Of a stretch of 37,942 bases of DNA, positions 7,192 to 15,329 are shown piece by piece (position 1 is the stretch's first letter; every line of letters begins with the position of its first letter). The stretch covers positions 1-37,942 of the forward strand of contig NZ_JAACYW010000089.1 in assembly GCF_015356825.1 (NCBI RefSeq), given 5' to 3'. Below the pieces are notes generated by a model. That model was not told the DNA's origin. It did not search any database and saw only the letters and a list, made by a program, of their open reading frames with translations. The position numbers and the translations under genes are program-made. Source of the DNA: Catenulispora rubra (GTDB lineage: Bacteria; Actinomycetota; Actinomycetes; Streptomycetales; Catenulisporaceae).

Positions 7192-9449
7192 AGCGAACGA
7201 CCCCGCACCGACCGCGCTACGGCCTGACCTCCCGAACCCGCCGCACCCTGACCAGCGCACTGGTGATCGCCGCCGTAACCGCGGGCGCCGCACTGACCGG
7301 AGTACCTTCTGCTGTGGCCAACGCACCGGACACAACCGTCACCGTCGACGTCTCCCAGACCGGCAAGGCACCCACGCACGCCGGCGCCGGCTTCCTCTAC
7401 GGCCTGAACCAGGACGGGAGCGGCCCGTCCGACGCCCTCCTCCAGCCGCTGGCGCCGACGCTGTTCCGCGGCGGCGGCGCGCGCCTGGCCGGCGGCGGCT
7501 GGATCGGCGACGGGTACTCCGCCGGCAGCGGGTACCGGGTCCGCATCAATTCGGCGGTCGCGCAGGCCCGCCGGGTGACCACGGCGCCCTACAACGGTCG
7601 TTACGACCTGCTGGTCTCGGACCTGTACGGCGCCGACACGACGCAGCCTTCGAACACCGTCTATCCCTGCGACAACGGGGACTGTTCGAACTGGAAGGCT
7701 TTCATCGACCAGGTGGTCGGTGATGTGAAGGCCTCCGGGGTCAACGTCGCCTACGACATCTGGAACGAGCCCGACGGGACCGGTTTCTGGCAGCGCGGCG
7801 TGAACAGCGCGCAGTACTACCAGATGTGGGACACAGCGGTGACCGAGATCAGGAGGCTGAGTCCGTCGGCGACGATCGTCGGACCCTCCTACAGCGGCTA
7901 CAACCACTCCTGGCTCGACGGCTTCATCGGCCAGACGAAGGCCGACAACACGCTGCCGAACGTGCTGAACTGGCACTTCGGCAACGATCCGGCCGCCGAC
8001 GGCGCCGACGCGGCCTCGATCGTCGCGGCGCACGGCCTGAGCCCGATGCCGTTGTCCATCAACGAGTACCTGTTCGGCAACCAGCAGACGGCCGGCTACG
8101 CGGCCTGGTTCCTGGACCGGCTCGCGGTCTCGAACATCGGCGCGGCGGCGCACGCCATCTGGAGCGACTGCTGCGTGGCCGGGACGCTGGACTCGGTGCT
8201 CGGCGGGACCGGCAACCTGGCGTCGCCGACCGGCCAGTGGTGGGCTTATCGGGCTTATGCGAGCCTGACCGGTCACCTTGTCTCCGCTACCAGCGGGAAC
8301 GCTGCCGTCGCGGTGGCCGCCTCGGCTGATCAGAACGCCGGCCAGGCCGATGTGCTGATCGGGAACAACAGTGGGCAGACCGGGACCACAACGGTCACGG
8401 TGCAGGGTCTCGGCTCCACGCCGTGGCTCACGGCCGGGTCCACCGTACACGCCACGCTGATGCGCATCCCGGACAACACGCCGCTCTCGCAGCCGATCAC
8501 CGTGTCCGACGCTGATGTGACGGTGAACAACGGGAGAATCAGCCTGCCCGCGACGTTCCAGTCGGGCACAGATGCGTTCTGGTTGGTGCTGTCGCCGCAC
8601 GGCGTCGCCATCACCGGCCCCGGCGGACCCGGCGGTGGGCAGATCTATGTCGACGGCAACGAGATCGGCACCGCGAACGACCAATGGCAGTACGACGCGA
8701 ACTGGGGCGAGACCTCGGGCGTGTCCGACATGTACGCCGGGACGGCGAACTGGAGCCACACGGCAGGGGCGACCGCGACGTTCCGGTTCACCGGGACGCA
8801 GGTCGCGCTGCACGCGGTGCGCGACGTCGATCAGGGGATCATGACGGTCTCCATCGACGGCGGCGCGCCGACCTCGATCGACAACTACGCGTCGTCACGC
8901 AACGCGTCGGGGGTCGTGTGGACGAGCCCGACACTCGCGGCCGGTTCGCACACATTGACGGTCGTCAACGCCGGCACCAAGAACAGCGCCAGCTCAGGGA
9001 TCAACATCGCCATCGACCGGGTCGACGTCACGACGTCGTCGGCGCCCTCGCAGACGATCGTGGACGGGAACGTCACCGGGAGCGGCGCGAACCAGTTCCA
9101 GTACGACGCGAACTGGGGTCTGACCACCGGCGTGTCCGACATGTATCTGGGCACTGCGAACTGGAGCCACCTGGCCGGGGCCACCGCGACGTTCCGCTTC
9201 ACCGGGACGCAGGTCGCGCTGCACGCCGTGCATGACGTCGACCAGGGCATCATGACCGTCGCGATCGACGGCGGCGCGGCGGTGACGGTCGACAACTACG
9301 CGTCGGCCCGGAACGCCTCCGGGATCGCGTGGACCAGTCCGACGCTCGCGGCCGGTTCGCACACCGTCACGATCGTCAACACCGGCAACCGGAACAGCGC
9401 CAGCTCAGGGATCAACATCGCGATCGATCGGGCTGACGTCACGCCGTAG
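7188..9449 (+). CDS. Secreted clan GH-A glycosidase (GH39-like) with two binding modules
   Basis: A 753-aa exported enzyme. Residues 1-45 form a signal peptide with an Arg-rich start and an alanine-rich end (SAVANA). The catalytic domain covers about 46-400, with the probable acid/base Glu194 in YDIWNEPDG and nucleophile Glu293 in SINEYLF, the pattern of clan GH-A enzymes such as GH39 beta-xylosidases. A linker-like beta domain follows. Residues 485-613 and 622-753 are two close copies of a beta-rich module of carbohydrate-binding type (VDGN, QYDANWG, IDGG, GSHT). The GAGG AGGCGC site before the ATG is good. Probably it cuts polymer outside the cell, the ABC system imports the products, and GH31 finishes them. 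The exact family and substrate are uncertain. Confidence 0.82.
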   Translation: MKRTTPHRPRYGLTSRTRRTLTSALVIAAVTAGAALTGVPSAVANAPDTTVTVDVSQTGKAPTHAGAGFLYGLNQDGSGPSDALLQPLAPTLFRGGGARLAGGGWIGDGYSAGSGYRVRINSAVAQARRVTTAPYNGRYDLLVSDLYGADTTQPSNTVYPCDNGDCSNWKAFIDQVVGDVKASGVNVAYDIWNEPDGTGFWQRGVNSAQYYQMWDTAVTEIRRLSPSATIVGPSYSGYNHSWLDGFIGQTKADNTLPNVLNWHFGNDPAADGADAASIVAAHGLSPMPLSINEYLFGNQQTAGYAAWFLDRLAVSNIGAAAHAIWSDCCVAGTLDSVLGGTGNLASPTGQWWAYRAYASLTGHLVSATSGNAAVAVAASADQNAGQADVLIGNNSGQTGTTTVTVQGLGSTPWLTAGSTVHATLMRIPDNTPLSQPITVSDADVTVNNGRISLPATFQSGTDAFWLVLSPHGVAITGPGGPGGGQIYVDGNEIGTANDQWQYDANWGETSGVSDMYAGTANWSHTAGATATFRFTGTQVALHAVRDVDQGIMTVSIDGGAPTSIDNYASSRNASGVVWTSPTLAAGSHTLTVVNAGTKNSASSGINIAIDRVDVTTSSAPSQTIVDGNVTGSGANQFQYDANWGLTTGVSDMYLGTANWSHLAGATATFRFTGTQVALHAVHDVDQGIMTVAIDGGAAVTVDNYASARNASGIAWTSPTLAAGSHTVTIVNTGNRNSASSGINIAIDRADVTP
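8640..9446 (+). repeat. In-frame duplication of a binding module
   Basis: Two direct repeats of about 390 bp with a period of 411 bp (137 codons). The anchor TACGACGCGAACTGGGG occurs at 8691 and 9102. Long blocks are identical or nearly so, for example around 8785 and 9196, so duplication looks recent or is kept similar by recombination. Confidence 0.85.
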
Positions 9450-9460
9450 CAGTACGACGA

Positions 9461-9494
9461 ACGCGGGGCCATAGCACGCGCTACGGCCCCGCGT
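9461..9494 (+). terminator. Hairpin terminator of the sugar operon
   Basis: ACGCGGGGCC at 9461-9470 pairs perfectly with 9485-9494. An inner TAGC/GCTA stem continues after one mismatch around an ACGC loop. It is followed by TTTC and begins 12 nt after the glycosidase stop. Confidence 0.8.
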
Positions 9495-9500
9495 TTCTGC

Positions 9501-9816
9501 GGCTCGGGCGAGCCGGGGTTGGGGTTCTCGTTGAACGTCGCCGACTTCAGCGTGACGTACAGCTCGCCGTGCGCGTGGGTGCCGCTGGCGTGGTCGACGC
9601 TGAAGGTCAGCGTCCAGGCGACCGCGCAGCAGCCGTCGAACACCTTCTCGGTGGCGATGCCGTTCGCGCTGATCGTCAGCATGCGGTCTTGTCCGCTCCA
9701 GCTCCCGCCCCGGCCCCCACACTCCCCGAAGTACTGGAGCACCCAGCCACCCCGAACACCAACCCGACGACCGTCACCACGACCGCGATCGCCCCACCCC
9801 AGCGACTGTTCCGCAT
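9501..9816 (-). pseudogene. Relic of a secreted lipoprotein gene, frameshifted and truncated
   Basis: An ATG at 9816 (or GTG at 9858) opens a frame with a lipoprotein signal ending VFGVAGCSS, but it stops at 9676. The next frame on the same strand continues naturally as SWSGQDRMLTISANG, then FDGCC and TLTFSVDHASGTHAHGELY. This matches the pattern, as I recall it, of a family of small actinobacterial lipoproteins with a GxWxGH-R-LTI start and a conserved GCC. The frames join across a G-rich stretch near 9690-9715, so a small indel there is likely. The usual C-terminal part with a final YC is missing. The second frame would run on into the antisense of the glycosidase gene. Boundaries are approximate. 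Confidence 0.6.
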
Positions 9817-9903
9817 TCGGCGATGGCGACCAGCGCGAACGACGACGGCAATTCTCACCTGTTCCCGCGCCGCTCGCCGCCGTACAACCAGCCCTACACA
9901 GCC

Positions 9904-10536
9904 CTACCCGGCCGTGATCAGCTTCCGCAGATCGTTCGGCAGCAGCACCCGGTGCGCCTTGTTGCCCACCGTCCCGCAGCCGCTCATGTCGATCACCAGT
10001 TCCTGCGTCGATCCATCCGCGTACTGAAGGATCAGCAGGTGCTCGGGGTTGATGAGTTCCATGGTGCAGATAGCGGAGTCGGGGTCCTTCCCGTGAGCCA
10101 GCCCGCGAGTCAGCGACGTGAGGGCAGAGCCGGTGATGGACTCCGAGCGCATCGTGGTGCTGGTCTCCGTCAACCCGTAGACGCACAGCGTCGCCGCGCC
10201 GGGCGTCCCGGTGAACAGCCGGCCGGCGGAGCCGCTGGGGCGGATGTCGCCGGGAGGCTGCGCCGGGCAGTGCGCCTGCGCGATCGCATGCGCTGAGTCT
10301 GTTGTCACCGCGCCGGTCCCCCCGGACGGCGACGGCCACGCCGCCACTCCCCCGGCCACCGCCAGCACCCCGCCGACGGCCAGCACCGCCCCGGAGGCCC
10401 GCACCCGGGCCGAGCGGCGGCGCGCGCCGGCGGACACCGCCTCGAACAGCCCGGGGGCGTCGGCGGCCTGCCCGGCGAGCTCGCGCAGGCCGTCGGCCAG
10501 CGGACGGGTGTCGAAATCCTGCTCCTGCTGTGACAT
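9904..10536 (-). CDS. Single-pass membrane protein, sigma-factor partner
   Basis: A 210-aa protein with a cytoplasmic N-terminal part (to about residue 47, ending in RRRSARVRAS), one membrane helix (VLAVGGVLAVAGGVAAW) and an extracellular domain of about 140 residues with several Cys. The layout is that of an anti-sigma or sigma-associated membrane protein. The ATG at 10536 has TAGGAG upstream, formed partly by the stop of the sigma gene 11 nt before, so the two are co-transcribed. No zinc-binding HxxxCxxC anti-sigma motif is visible in the N-terminus, so anti-sigma function is inferred from context only. Confidence 0.8.
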   Translation of the reverse strand: MSQQEQDFDTRPLADGLRELAGQAADAPGLFEAVSAGARRRSARVRASGAVLAVGGVLAVAGGVAAWPSPSGGTGAVTTDSAHAIAQAHCPAQPPGDIRPSGSAGRLFTGTPGAATLCVYGLTETSTTMRSESITGSALTSLTRGLAHGKDPDSAICTMELINPEHLLILQYADGSTQELVIDMSGCGTVGNKAHRVLLPNDLRKLITAG

Positions 10537-10547
10537 CGGATCCGCTC

Positions 10548-11075
10548 CTATCGGTCTTCGGCAGGCGTGTGACGCCGGAGGGTGGCCAGGGCTTTGGCGT
10601 GCTGGCTCTTGACGGTCCCGACCGAGCACCCCATCGCCTCGGCGACCTGCGCCTCGGTCAGGTCGGCGTAGTACCGCAGCACCACCACCGCGCGCTGCCG
10701 CCGGGGCAGCGCGCGCAGCAGATCCCGCAGCACGACCCGGTCCAGCACCCCGGTCAGCGCGTTGCCCGCGCCGGAGTCCGCAGACGGCCGCGGAGCCGAC
10801 AGCGGCAGCGACGCGACGTCGTCGCTGGGGATCTCACGCCCGCCGTCCCGGCGCCGCCAGGACAGGAACGTGTTCAGCATCGCCTTGCGCACGTACGCGT
10901 CCGGGTCACCGGCCTCGGCGACCCGGTTCCACCGCGGCCACACCTTCACCAGCGTGGCCTGCACCAGGTCTTCCGCCCCGTGCTGCGAACCGGTGAGCAC
11001 ATAGCCCACCGCGAGCAGCCCCTGCCTGCGAGCGGCGACGTACTCGCGAAACCCCTGAGGCTCGCTGTCCGCCAT
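10548..11075 (-). CDS. ECF sigma factor, SigE-like actinobacterial family
   Basis: A 175-aa sigma-70 family protein. Region 2 is seen around GAEDLVQATLVKVWPRWNRV (residues 33-52) with DPDAYVRKAMLNTFLSWRRR after it. Region 4 is at RRQRAVVVLRYYADLTEAQV and AEAMGCSVGTVKSQHAKAL near the C-terminus. The ATG at 11075 is preceded by AAGGCGGGGA. It lies directly before the membrane protein gene. It probably directs RNA polymerase to a small regulon under control of its membrane partner. The signal is unknown. Confidence 0.92.
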   Translation of the reverse strand: MADSEPQGFREYVAARRQGLLAVGYVLTGSQHGAEDLVQATLVKVWPRWNRVAEAGDPDAYVRKAMLNTFLSWRRRDGGREIPSDDVASLPLSAPRPSADSGAGNALTGVLDRVVLRDLLRALPRRQRAVVVLRYYADLTEAQVAEAMGCSVGTVKSQHAKALATLRRHTPAEDR

Positions 11076-11226
11076 CTGTCGTCCCCGCCTTCACCGTGGT
11101 CCGGCCGCGCGGCTCGGACGCCGCGCGGGTTGTGGACACTAACACTCCGATGGCGGGGGAAAGGTTGCCCGCGTGGCGGGCGCCGATCAAGGACGTCGCG
11201 GCTGTCCGAGTCGCGTCACAGTCGCG

Positions 11227-11985
11227 TCACTCGGGCGAGGTCAGCCGCACGTACCCATAGGGGTTGAAGAAGAAGTCGTCGCTCTCGTACCGCTCGCACG
11301 CCCCGGTACGCAGCACCCACCGCGGCGCGTCCTCCGTCATCCGGAAGCCGGAGCCGTCCTCGACCTCCTTGGCGCGCGGGTCGGTGAGCAGGTAGAAGGC
11401 CAGCACGTCCAGCAGCCCGGCCATGTCCGCCACCTCGCCGCCGGCGCGCTCCTGCGCGGAGGCCTCGATCTCGACGTCCGGGGCGCCGAGCAGGTGCATG
11501 CCGCAGGTGTAGAGCACGCCGTCGTCGGCGATCGGGCGCTGGACCCACGCCTCGATGAGCGTGCCGGCCAGGACTTCGAGATTGTCGCCGGCGGCGGCGC
11601 GGTCGGCGAGCGCCAGCCAGCGCGTACGGCCGTGGGCGATGCCGCTGCTCTCGTTCTTGATGGCGGTCGCGCCGGCGCGCAGCAGGTTGCCCGCCGCGAC
11701 CAGCAGGCCCCGCGATATGGCGAGCGCCTGTTCCCGGGGCATCGGCGGGGACAGCAGATAGCCGACGGTGTCGTGGGACTCCACGGCCAGCTGGTCCTTC
11801 TCGTCGAACGACACCGCGTTCATCGTGCAGGCCTGGAACGCCTGAGGCATCTGCGGATCGGGTTCGGTCTGCGAGTACTCCCAGTCGAGCGTGAACCGGT
11901 CGGCGCCGGCGATCCGCTCGATCTCCGACAGCTCCAGACCGGAGCCGAGTACACACAACACATGCCGCGGAAGGACATCGCTCAT
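11227..11985 (-). CDS. Hypothetical cytoplasmic protein
   Basis: A 252-aa protein without signal peptide or membrane helix. It begins MSDVLPRHVLCVLGSGLELS and ends with an aromatic tail DDFFFNPYGYVRL. A helical segment PREQALAISRGLLVAAGNLL and an acidic middle are notable. The overall plan resembles DUF4261-type proteins, but I cannot confirm this. The codon pattern is typical of the window, so the gene is real. The start has no ribosome binding site, but a -10-like TAGTGT lies at 11997-11992, 6 nt upstream, as in leaderless genes. It is divergent from the beta-lactamase relic. Confidence 0.75.
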   Translation of the reverse strand: MSDVLPRHVLCVLGSGLELSEIERIAGADRFTLDWEYSQTEPDPQMPQAFQACTMNAVSFDEKDQLAVESHDTVGYLLSPPMPREQALAISRGLLVAAGNLLRAGATAIKNESSGIAHGRTRWLALADRAAAGDNLEVLAGTLIEAWVQRPIADDGVLYTCGMHLLGAPDVEIEASAQERAGGEVADMAGLLDVLAFYLLTDPRAKEVEDGSGFRMTEDAPRWVLRTGACERYESDDFFFNPYGYVRLTSPE

Positions 11986-12049
11986 TGCGGCACACTATCG
12001 ATCGAAGCCGACGGCCCAGCGGCGAGGTCCACCCCTCGGTTCAGTGGCT

Positions 12050-12265
12050 CAGTGGCTCCGCGCCGGAGTACCCGCCGGCTGGAAGGTCGGCGACAAATCC
12101 GGCAGCGGCGACTACGGCACGCGCAACGACATCGCCGTCGTGTGGCCATCGCAGGGCGCGCCGATCGTGATCGCGGTGCTCTCCCACCGCGACGGCAAGG
12201 ACGCGAACTCGGCCGACAGCCTCATCGCCGACGCCACGAAGATCGCCTTACAGCGGCTCGGCTGA
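12050..12265 (+). pseudogene. C-terminal relic of a class A beta-lactamase
   Basis: The frame encodes QWLRAGVPAGWKVGDKSGSG and continues DYGTRNDIAVVWPSQGAPIV, then IAVLSHRDGKDANSADSLIADA before a TGA at 12263. This is the family's C-terminal end. DKSGSG with YGTRNDIA is the KTG box (here KSG, Lys codon at 12095), beta strands 3-4 and the last helix. The SxxK, SDN and omega-loop parts are absent upstream, where the divergent unknown gene begins 65 bp away. No start codon with a ribosome binding site exists. A doubled 8-bp unit, TCAGTGGC, at 12041-12056 marks the left edge and may be the breakpoint. Confidence 0.8.
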
Positions 12266-12270
12266 GCGCC

Positions 12271-12522
12271 TCAGGGCTGCAACCCCGCGTCGATCCACGC
12301 CCGCAGCAGCCGCACGTGCTCGTCCGGCCAGGTGGCGTCGCTCTCCGGCGGCATCTTCTTGGCCGCGATCGAGCCGTAGACGCGCTCGGCGTTCGCCGGA
12401 TCCGACATGTACGAGTACTGATCCAGCTGCACGCCGAACGGGGCCATGTGCTCGATGTCGATCGGGCGGAACAGGGGACGGATGTCGGCGTCGAATCCCG
12501 GTGCGCCGGAGTCCTGGTTCAT
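12271..12522 (-). CDS. Small conserved-looking hypothetical protein
   Basis: An 83-aa soluble protein starting MNQDSGAPGFDADIRPLFRP, with GAAGAGAGAG upstream of the ATG. The end KMPPESDATWPDEHVRLLRA followed by WIDAGLQP resembles the C-terminal part of cytochrome-c-like domains (xMPPxxxWPxxxVxLxxxWIDAG), but the CxxCH haem motif is missing. I know of similar short proteins near tyrosinase-like genes but see none here. Function unknown. Confidence 0.75.
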   Translation of the reverse strand: MNQDSGAPGFDADIRPLFRPIDIEHMAPFGVQLDQYSYMSDPANAERVYGSIAAKKMPPESDATWPDEHVRLLRAWIDAGLQP

Positions 12523-12618
12523 CGCGCTCTCTCTTCGCTGGCTTTTCGACCTCTCGGGCGGGGTCCGCCGAGTCGATCATTCGGCATGCGGAACGCGCGG
12601 GGTGACCGGTGCATCGGG

Positions 12619-12649
12619 CGCTTGGGCCGTCCGGGTGACGGCCCAAGCG
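12619..12649 (-). terminator. Hairpin downstream of the alpha/beta hydrolase gene
   Basis: CGCTTGGGCCGTC (12619-12631) pairs perfectly with GACGGCCCAAGCG (12637-12649) around a 5-nt loop. It starts 15 nt past the hydrolase stop at 12665. No T-run follows, which is common for actinomycete terminators. Confidence 0.7.
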
Positions 12650-12664
12650 TCGATCCGCCCTGCC

Positions 12665-13378
12665 TCAGCCGCCCAGCGCCTTCCGGATGAACGCCGCGAC
12701 GGCCACCGGCTGAGCGATGAACGCGGTGTGCGAGCCGTCGATCTCCTCGGTCGTGGCCTTCATGCGCTGGGCCATGAAGCGCTCGGCGTCCGGCGGGATG
12801 GCGTTGTCGTGCCGCGACACCAGGTACCAGTTCGGCTTGGTCTTCCAGCCGGCGGCGGTGGCGTTCTCGGTGAGCGCGGCCAGCGACAGCGGCCGCTGCG
12901 TGGCCTGCATGACCGCCGCGACGTCGACCGGGACATCGGCGCAGAACGTCTCGCGGAACTGGCTCGTGATGTACAGGTCGGGGCCGTTCGGGGCACCGGG
13001 GGCGTCGTACGGCGTCGGCGCGGAGGTCTTGGCCAGCAACGAGGGCGGGAACGGACCCTGCACGCTGGCACAGCTCTCGCCGGCGTCCAGGCCGAACGCG
13101 GCCAGGAACACCAGGCTGGTGACGTTGTCCAGGTCCGCCGAGGCCTGGCCGATGACCGCGCCGCCGTAGGAGTGGCCGACCAGCACGACCGGCCCGTCGA
13201 TCGCGCGCACCGCGTCGGCCACCGCGGCGGCGTCGAAGGCCAGGCTGCGCAGCGGGTTCGGCGGGGCGACGACCTCGATGCCGGCGGAGTGCAGCTCACC
13301 GATCACGCCGCCGAATCCTGACGCGTCGGCGAACGCGCCGTGCACGAGGACGACCGTGGGGGTGGGGGAACCGTTCAT
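12665..13378 (-). CDS. Alpha/beta hydrolase
   Basis: A 237-aa alpha/beta-fold hydrolase without signal peptide. The N-terminus PTVVLVHGAFADASGF holds the oxyanion HG motif. The nucleophile is Ser70 in VLVGHSYGGAV. Asp191 in SRHDNAIPP and His217 in DGSHTAFI complete a likely triad. The pattern matches the esterase/salicylate-esterase-like group of small hydrolases. AAGGAG lies 10 nt before the ATG at 13378; an upstream ATG at 13387 is too close to it. The frame stays open far upstream but that part is antisense to the next gene. Substrate unknown. Confidence 0.9.
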   Translation of the reverse strand: MNGSPTPTVVLVHGAFADASGFGGVIGELHSAGIEVVAPPNPLRSLAFDAAAVADAVRAIDGPVVLVGHSYGGAVIGQASADLDNVTSLVFLAAFGLDAGESCASVQGPFPPSLLAKTSAPTPYDAPGAPNGPDLYITSQFRETFCADVPVDVAAVMQATQRPLSLAALTENATAAGWKTKPNWYLVSRHDNAIPPDAERFMAQRMKATTEEIDGSHTAFIAQPVAVAAFIRKALGG

Positions 13379-13446
13379 GATCCACATGCTCCTTGGGTGG
13401 GGCGGGTTGGATGCCTTCTCAGCATCACCCGGCGCGGCGGGTCGTG

Positions 13447-13468
13447 CCCTCACGTGTTCAGGTGAGGG
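13447..13468. promoter_or_regulatory. Inverted repeat in divergent intergenic region
   Basis: CCCTCAC (13447-13453) and GTGAGGG (13462-13468) form perfect 7-bp half-sites with an 8-bp spacer. The site lies between the hydrolase and the cNMP/flavin reductase genes, where a regulator could act on either. No regulator gene is adjacent in a suggestive position. Confidence 0.45.
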
Positions 13469-13550
13469 AGGCCCCGGACCGGCCGGGTATGGTGCTGGAC
13501 CAGGCGCCGTGTCGCGACGCGCGGTGCCGCGTCGTGATCGGCGCGCGCCG

Positions 13551-13602
13551 AGACCAGGCCGAGACCAGCCGACACCAGCCGACACCAGCCGACACCAGGA
13601 GG
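13551..13602 (+). repeat. 10-bp tandem repeat leading into a ribosome binding site
   Basis: About five phased copies of a 10-bp unit (GACACCAGCC, with GAGACCAGCC variants) end in GACACCAGGAGG. The last copy itself creates the AGGAGG site used by the gene at 13610. Confidence 0.75.
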
Positions 13603-13609
13603 ACGCACC

Positions 13610-15310
13610 GTGGTGGACCCCGGACCGCACCCCCACGTTCCCGGCAGCCTCCCGGCCGCGCCGCTGAGCCGGGGCCAGCTCGACCGGATCAGGGCTCTGG
13701 GATCGGTGCAGGAGGTTCGGGCCGGCAGCGTGCTGTTCGCCGCCGGCGATCCGTCCTACGACTTGTTCGTGCTGCTCGACGGGGTCGCGCAGGTCGTCGA
13801 TCGCAGACTCGGCGCCGGTGAGGTGGTGCTGGCCGCATACGGTTCCCGGGAGTTCCTCGGCGAGATCGGGATGCTGCTGAGCGAGCCGGCGCGCTTCACG
13901 GCGGTCATGGCCGCCGACGGCAGCGTGCTGCGAATCCCGCTGCCGCAGGTCCAGGCCCTGATGGCGAACGACGTCGAGCTCAGCGACGTCCTGCTGCACG
14001 CGTTCCTGCTGCGGCGGGCCGCGCTGGTGCGCCGGGGCGTCGGCGTCACACTGGTCGGGTCCCGCTACGACGCGCGCACGCGGCTGCTGACGAAGTTCTT
14101 CGCCCGCAGCCGGACCGCGGTGAACTGGATCGACCTGGAGGTCCACCGCGAGGCCGAGGCGGTGCTGGCGCGGCTGGAGGTGCCGGTCGGCGACCTGCCG
14201 ATCGTGCTGGTCCCGGGGCGTCCGATGATGCGCAACCCGTCGCGCGCCGAGCTGGCCGGGGCGCTGGGCCTGGGCACGCCGCCGGACACGCCGCAGCGCA
14301 GCGTCTGCGACCTGCTGGTGATCGGCGGGGGCCCGGCGGGACTGGCCGCCGCGGTCTACGGCGCCTCCGAGGGCCTGGACACCATCCTCATCGACGCCGG
14401 CGCGTTCGGGGGCCAGGCCGGAACGTCCTCCCGGATCGAGAACTACCTCGGGTTCCCCGCCGGGCTCTCCGGCGCGGAGCTGACCACGCGCGCGGTGCTG
14501 CAGGCTGGCAAGTTCGGTGCGGTGCTGCGGAACAACGTGCGCGCCACCAGCCTGACCAGCCATCCGGACGTCCACGAGGTGACCTGCGACGACGGCTCGG
14601 CGATCGCCGCGGCCAACGTCATCATCGCCACCGGCGCCGACTATCGGGAGCTGCCGCTGGCCGACGGCAAGCAGTGGGAGGGCTCAGGCGTCTACTACGC
14701 CGCCACGTTCGCCGAGGCCCGCTTCTGCGAGGACCAGCCGGTGGCCGTCATCGGCGGGGCCAACTCGGCCGGGCAGGCGGCGATGTTCCTGGCGCGCACC
14801 GCCCGCGAGGTCCACCTGCTGGTGCGTGGGGACGATCTGGAGCACTCGATGTCCCGCTACCTGATCGACGCCGTCGCCTCCGAGCCGCGGATCACCGTCC
14901 ACCTGCGGACCGAAGCGGTCGAGGCGGCCGGCGAGGGTGCGATCTCGCAGCTGCGGATCGCTGAGCGCGGGAGCGGGGAGCGCGACGCCGGGGAGCGCGA
15001 CGCCGGAGACCAGCGCTGGCTGCCGGTGTGCGCGGTGTTCGTGTTCATCGGCGCCGCACCCTGCACCGACTGGCTGGACGACCAGCTCGCCCGCGACCGG
15101 TCCGGCTTCCTGCTCACCGGCCGGGACCTGGAGCACCTGCCGGCCGAGAGCCGGGCCCCGTTCCCGTACGAGACCAGCCGCCCGGGCGTCTTCGCCATCG
15201 GCGACGTCCGCGGGGCGTCGGTGAAGCGGGTCGCCGCGGCCGTCGGCGAGGGGTCGGCGGCGGTGCGGATGGTGTTCGAGCAGCGGCAGGCTGATCGGGC
15301 GGAGCTGTGA
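13610..15310 (+). CDS. cNMP-binding, Trx-like and thioredoxin-reductase-like fusion protein
   Basis: A 566-aa three-part protein starting at GTG with AGGAGG 7 nt upstream. Residues 15-150 form a cyclic-nucleotide-binding barrel (GSVLFAAGDPSYDLFVLLDG, EFLGEIGMLL). Residues 150-230 look like a thioredoxin-fold domain without a CxxC (WIDLE, PIVLVPGRPMMRNPSRAELA). Residues 234-566 form a flavin reductase: FAD motif GGGPAG near 240, NAD(P)H motif GGANSAG near 380, and the GDVRG motif near the end. Where thioredoxin reductase has CxxC the sequence reads YYAATFAEARFC, so the redox dithiol is absent. The protein may move electrons from NAD(P)H to an unknown acceptor, gated by a nucleotide. A charged GERDAGERDAGD insert is a small in-frame repeat. 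Confidence 0.88.
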   Translation: MVDPGPHPHVPGSLPAAPLSRGQLDRIRALGSVQEVRAGSVLFAAGDPSYDLFVLLDGVAQVVDRRLGAGEVVLAAYGSREFLGEIGMLLSEPARFTAVMAADGSVLRIPLPQVQALMANDVELSDVLLHAFLLRRAALVRRGVGVTLVGSRYDARTRLLTKFFARSRTAVNWIDLEVHREAEAVLARLEVPVGDLPIVLVPGRPMMRNPSRAELAGALGLGTPPDTPQRSVCDLLVIGGGPAGLAAAVYGASEGLDTILIDAGAFGGQAGTSSRIENYLGFPAGLSGAELTTRAVLQAGKFGAVLRNNVRATSLTSHPDVHEVTCDDGSAIAAANVIIATGADYRELPLADGKQWEGSGVYYAATFAEARFCEDQPVAVIGGANSAGQAAMFLARTAREVHLLVRGDDLEHSMSRYLIDAVASEPRITVHLRTEAVEAAGEGAISQLRIAERGSGERDAGERDAGDQRWLPVCAVFVFIGAAPCTDWLDDQLARDRSGFLLTGRDLEHLPAESRAPFPYETSRPGVFAIGDVRGASVKRVAAAVGEGSAAVRMVFEQRQADRAEL

Positions 15311-15329
15311 GCGGCAGCTGCGCTGCGGG

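Noticed and set aside
12665..14575. A 636-codon open minus-strand frame
   Set aside because: Only its last 237 codons encode the alpha/beta hydrolase; the rest is antisense to the flavin reductase and low-complexity, an effect of high GC.
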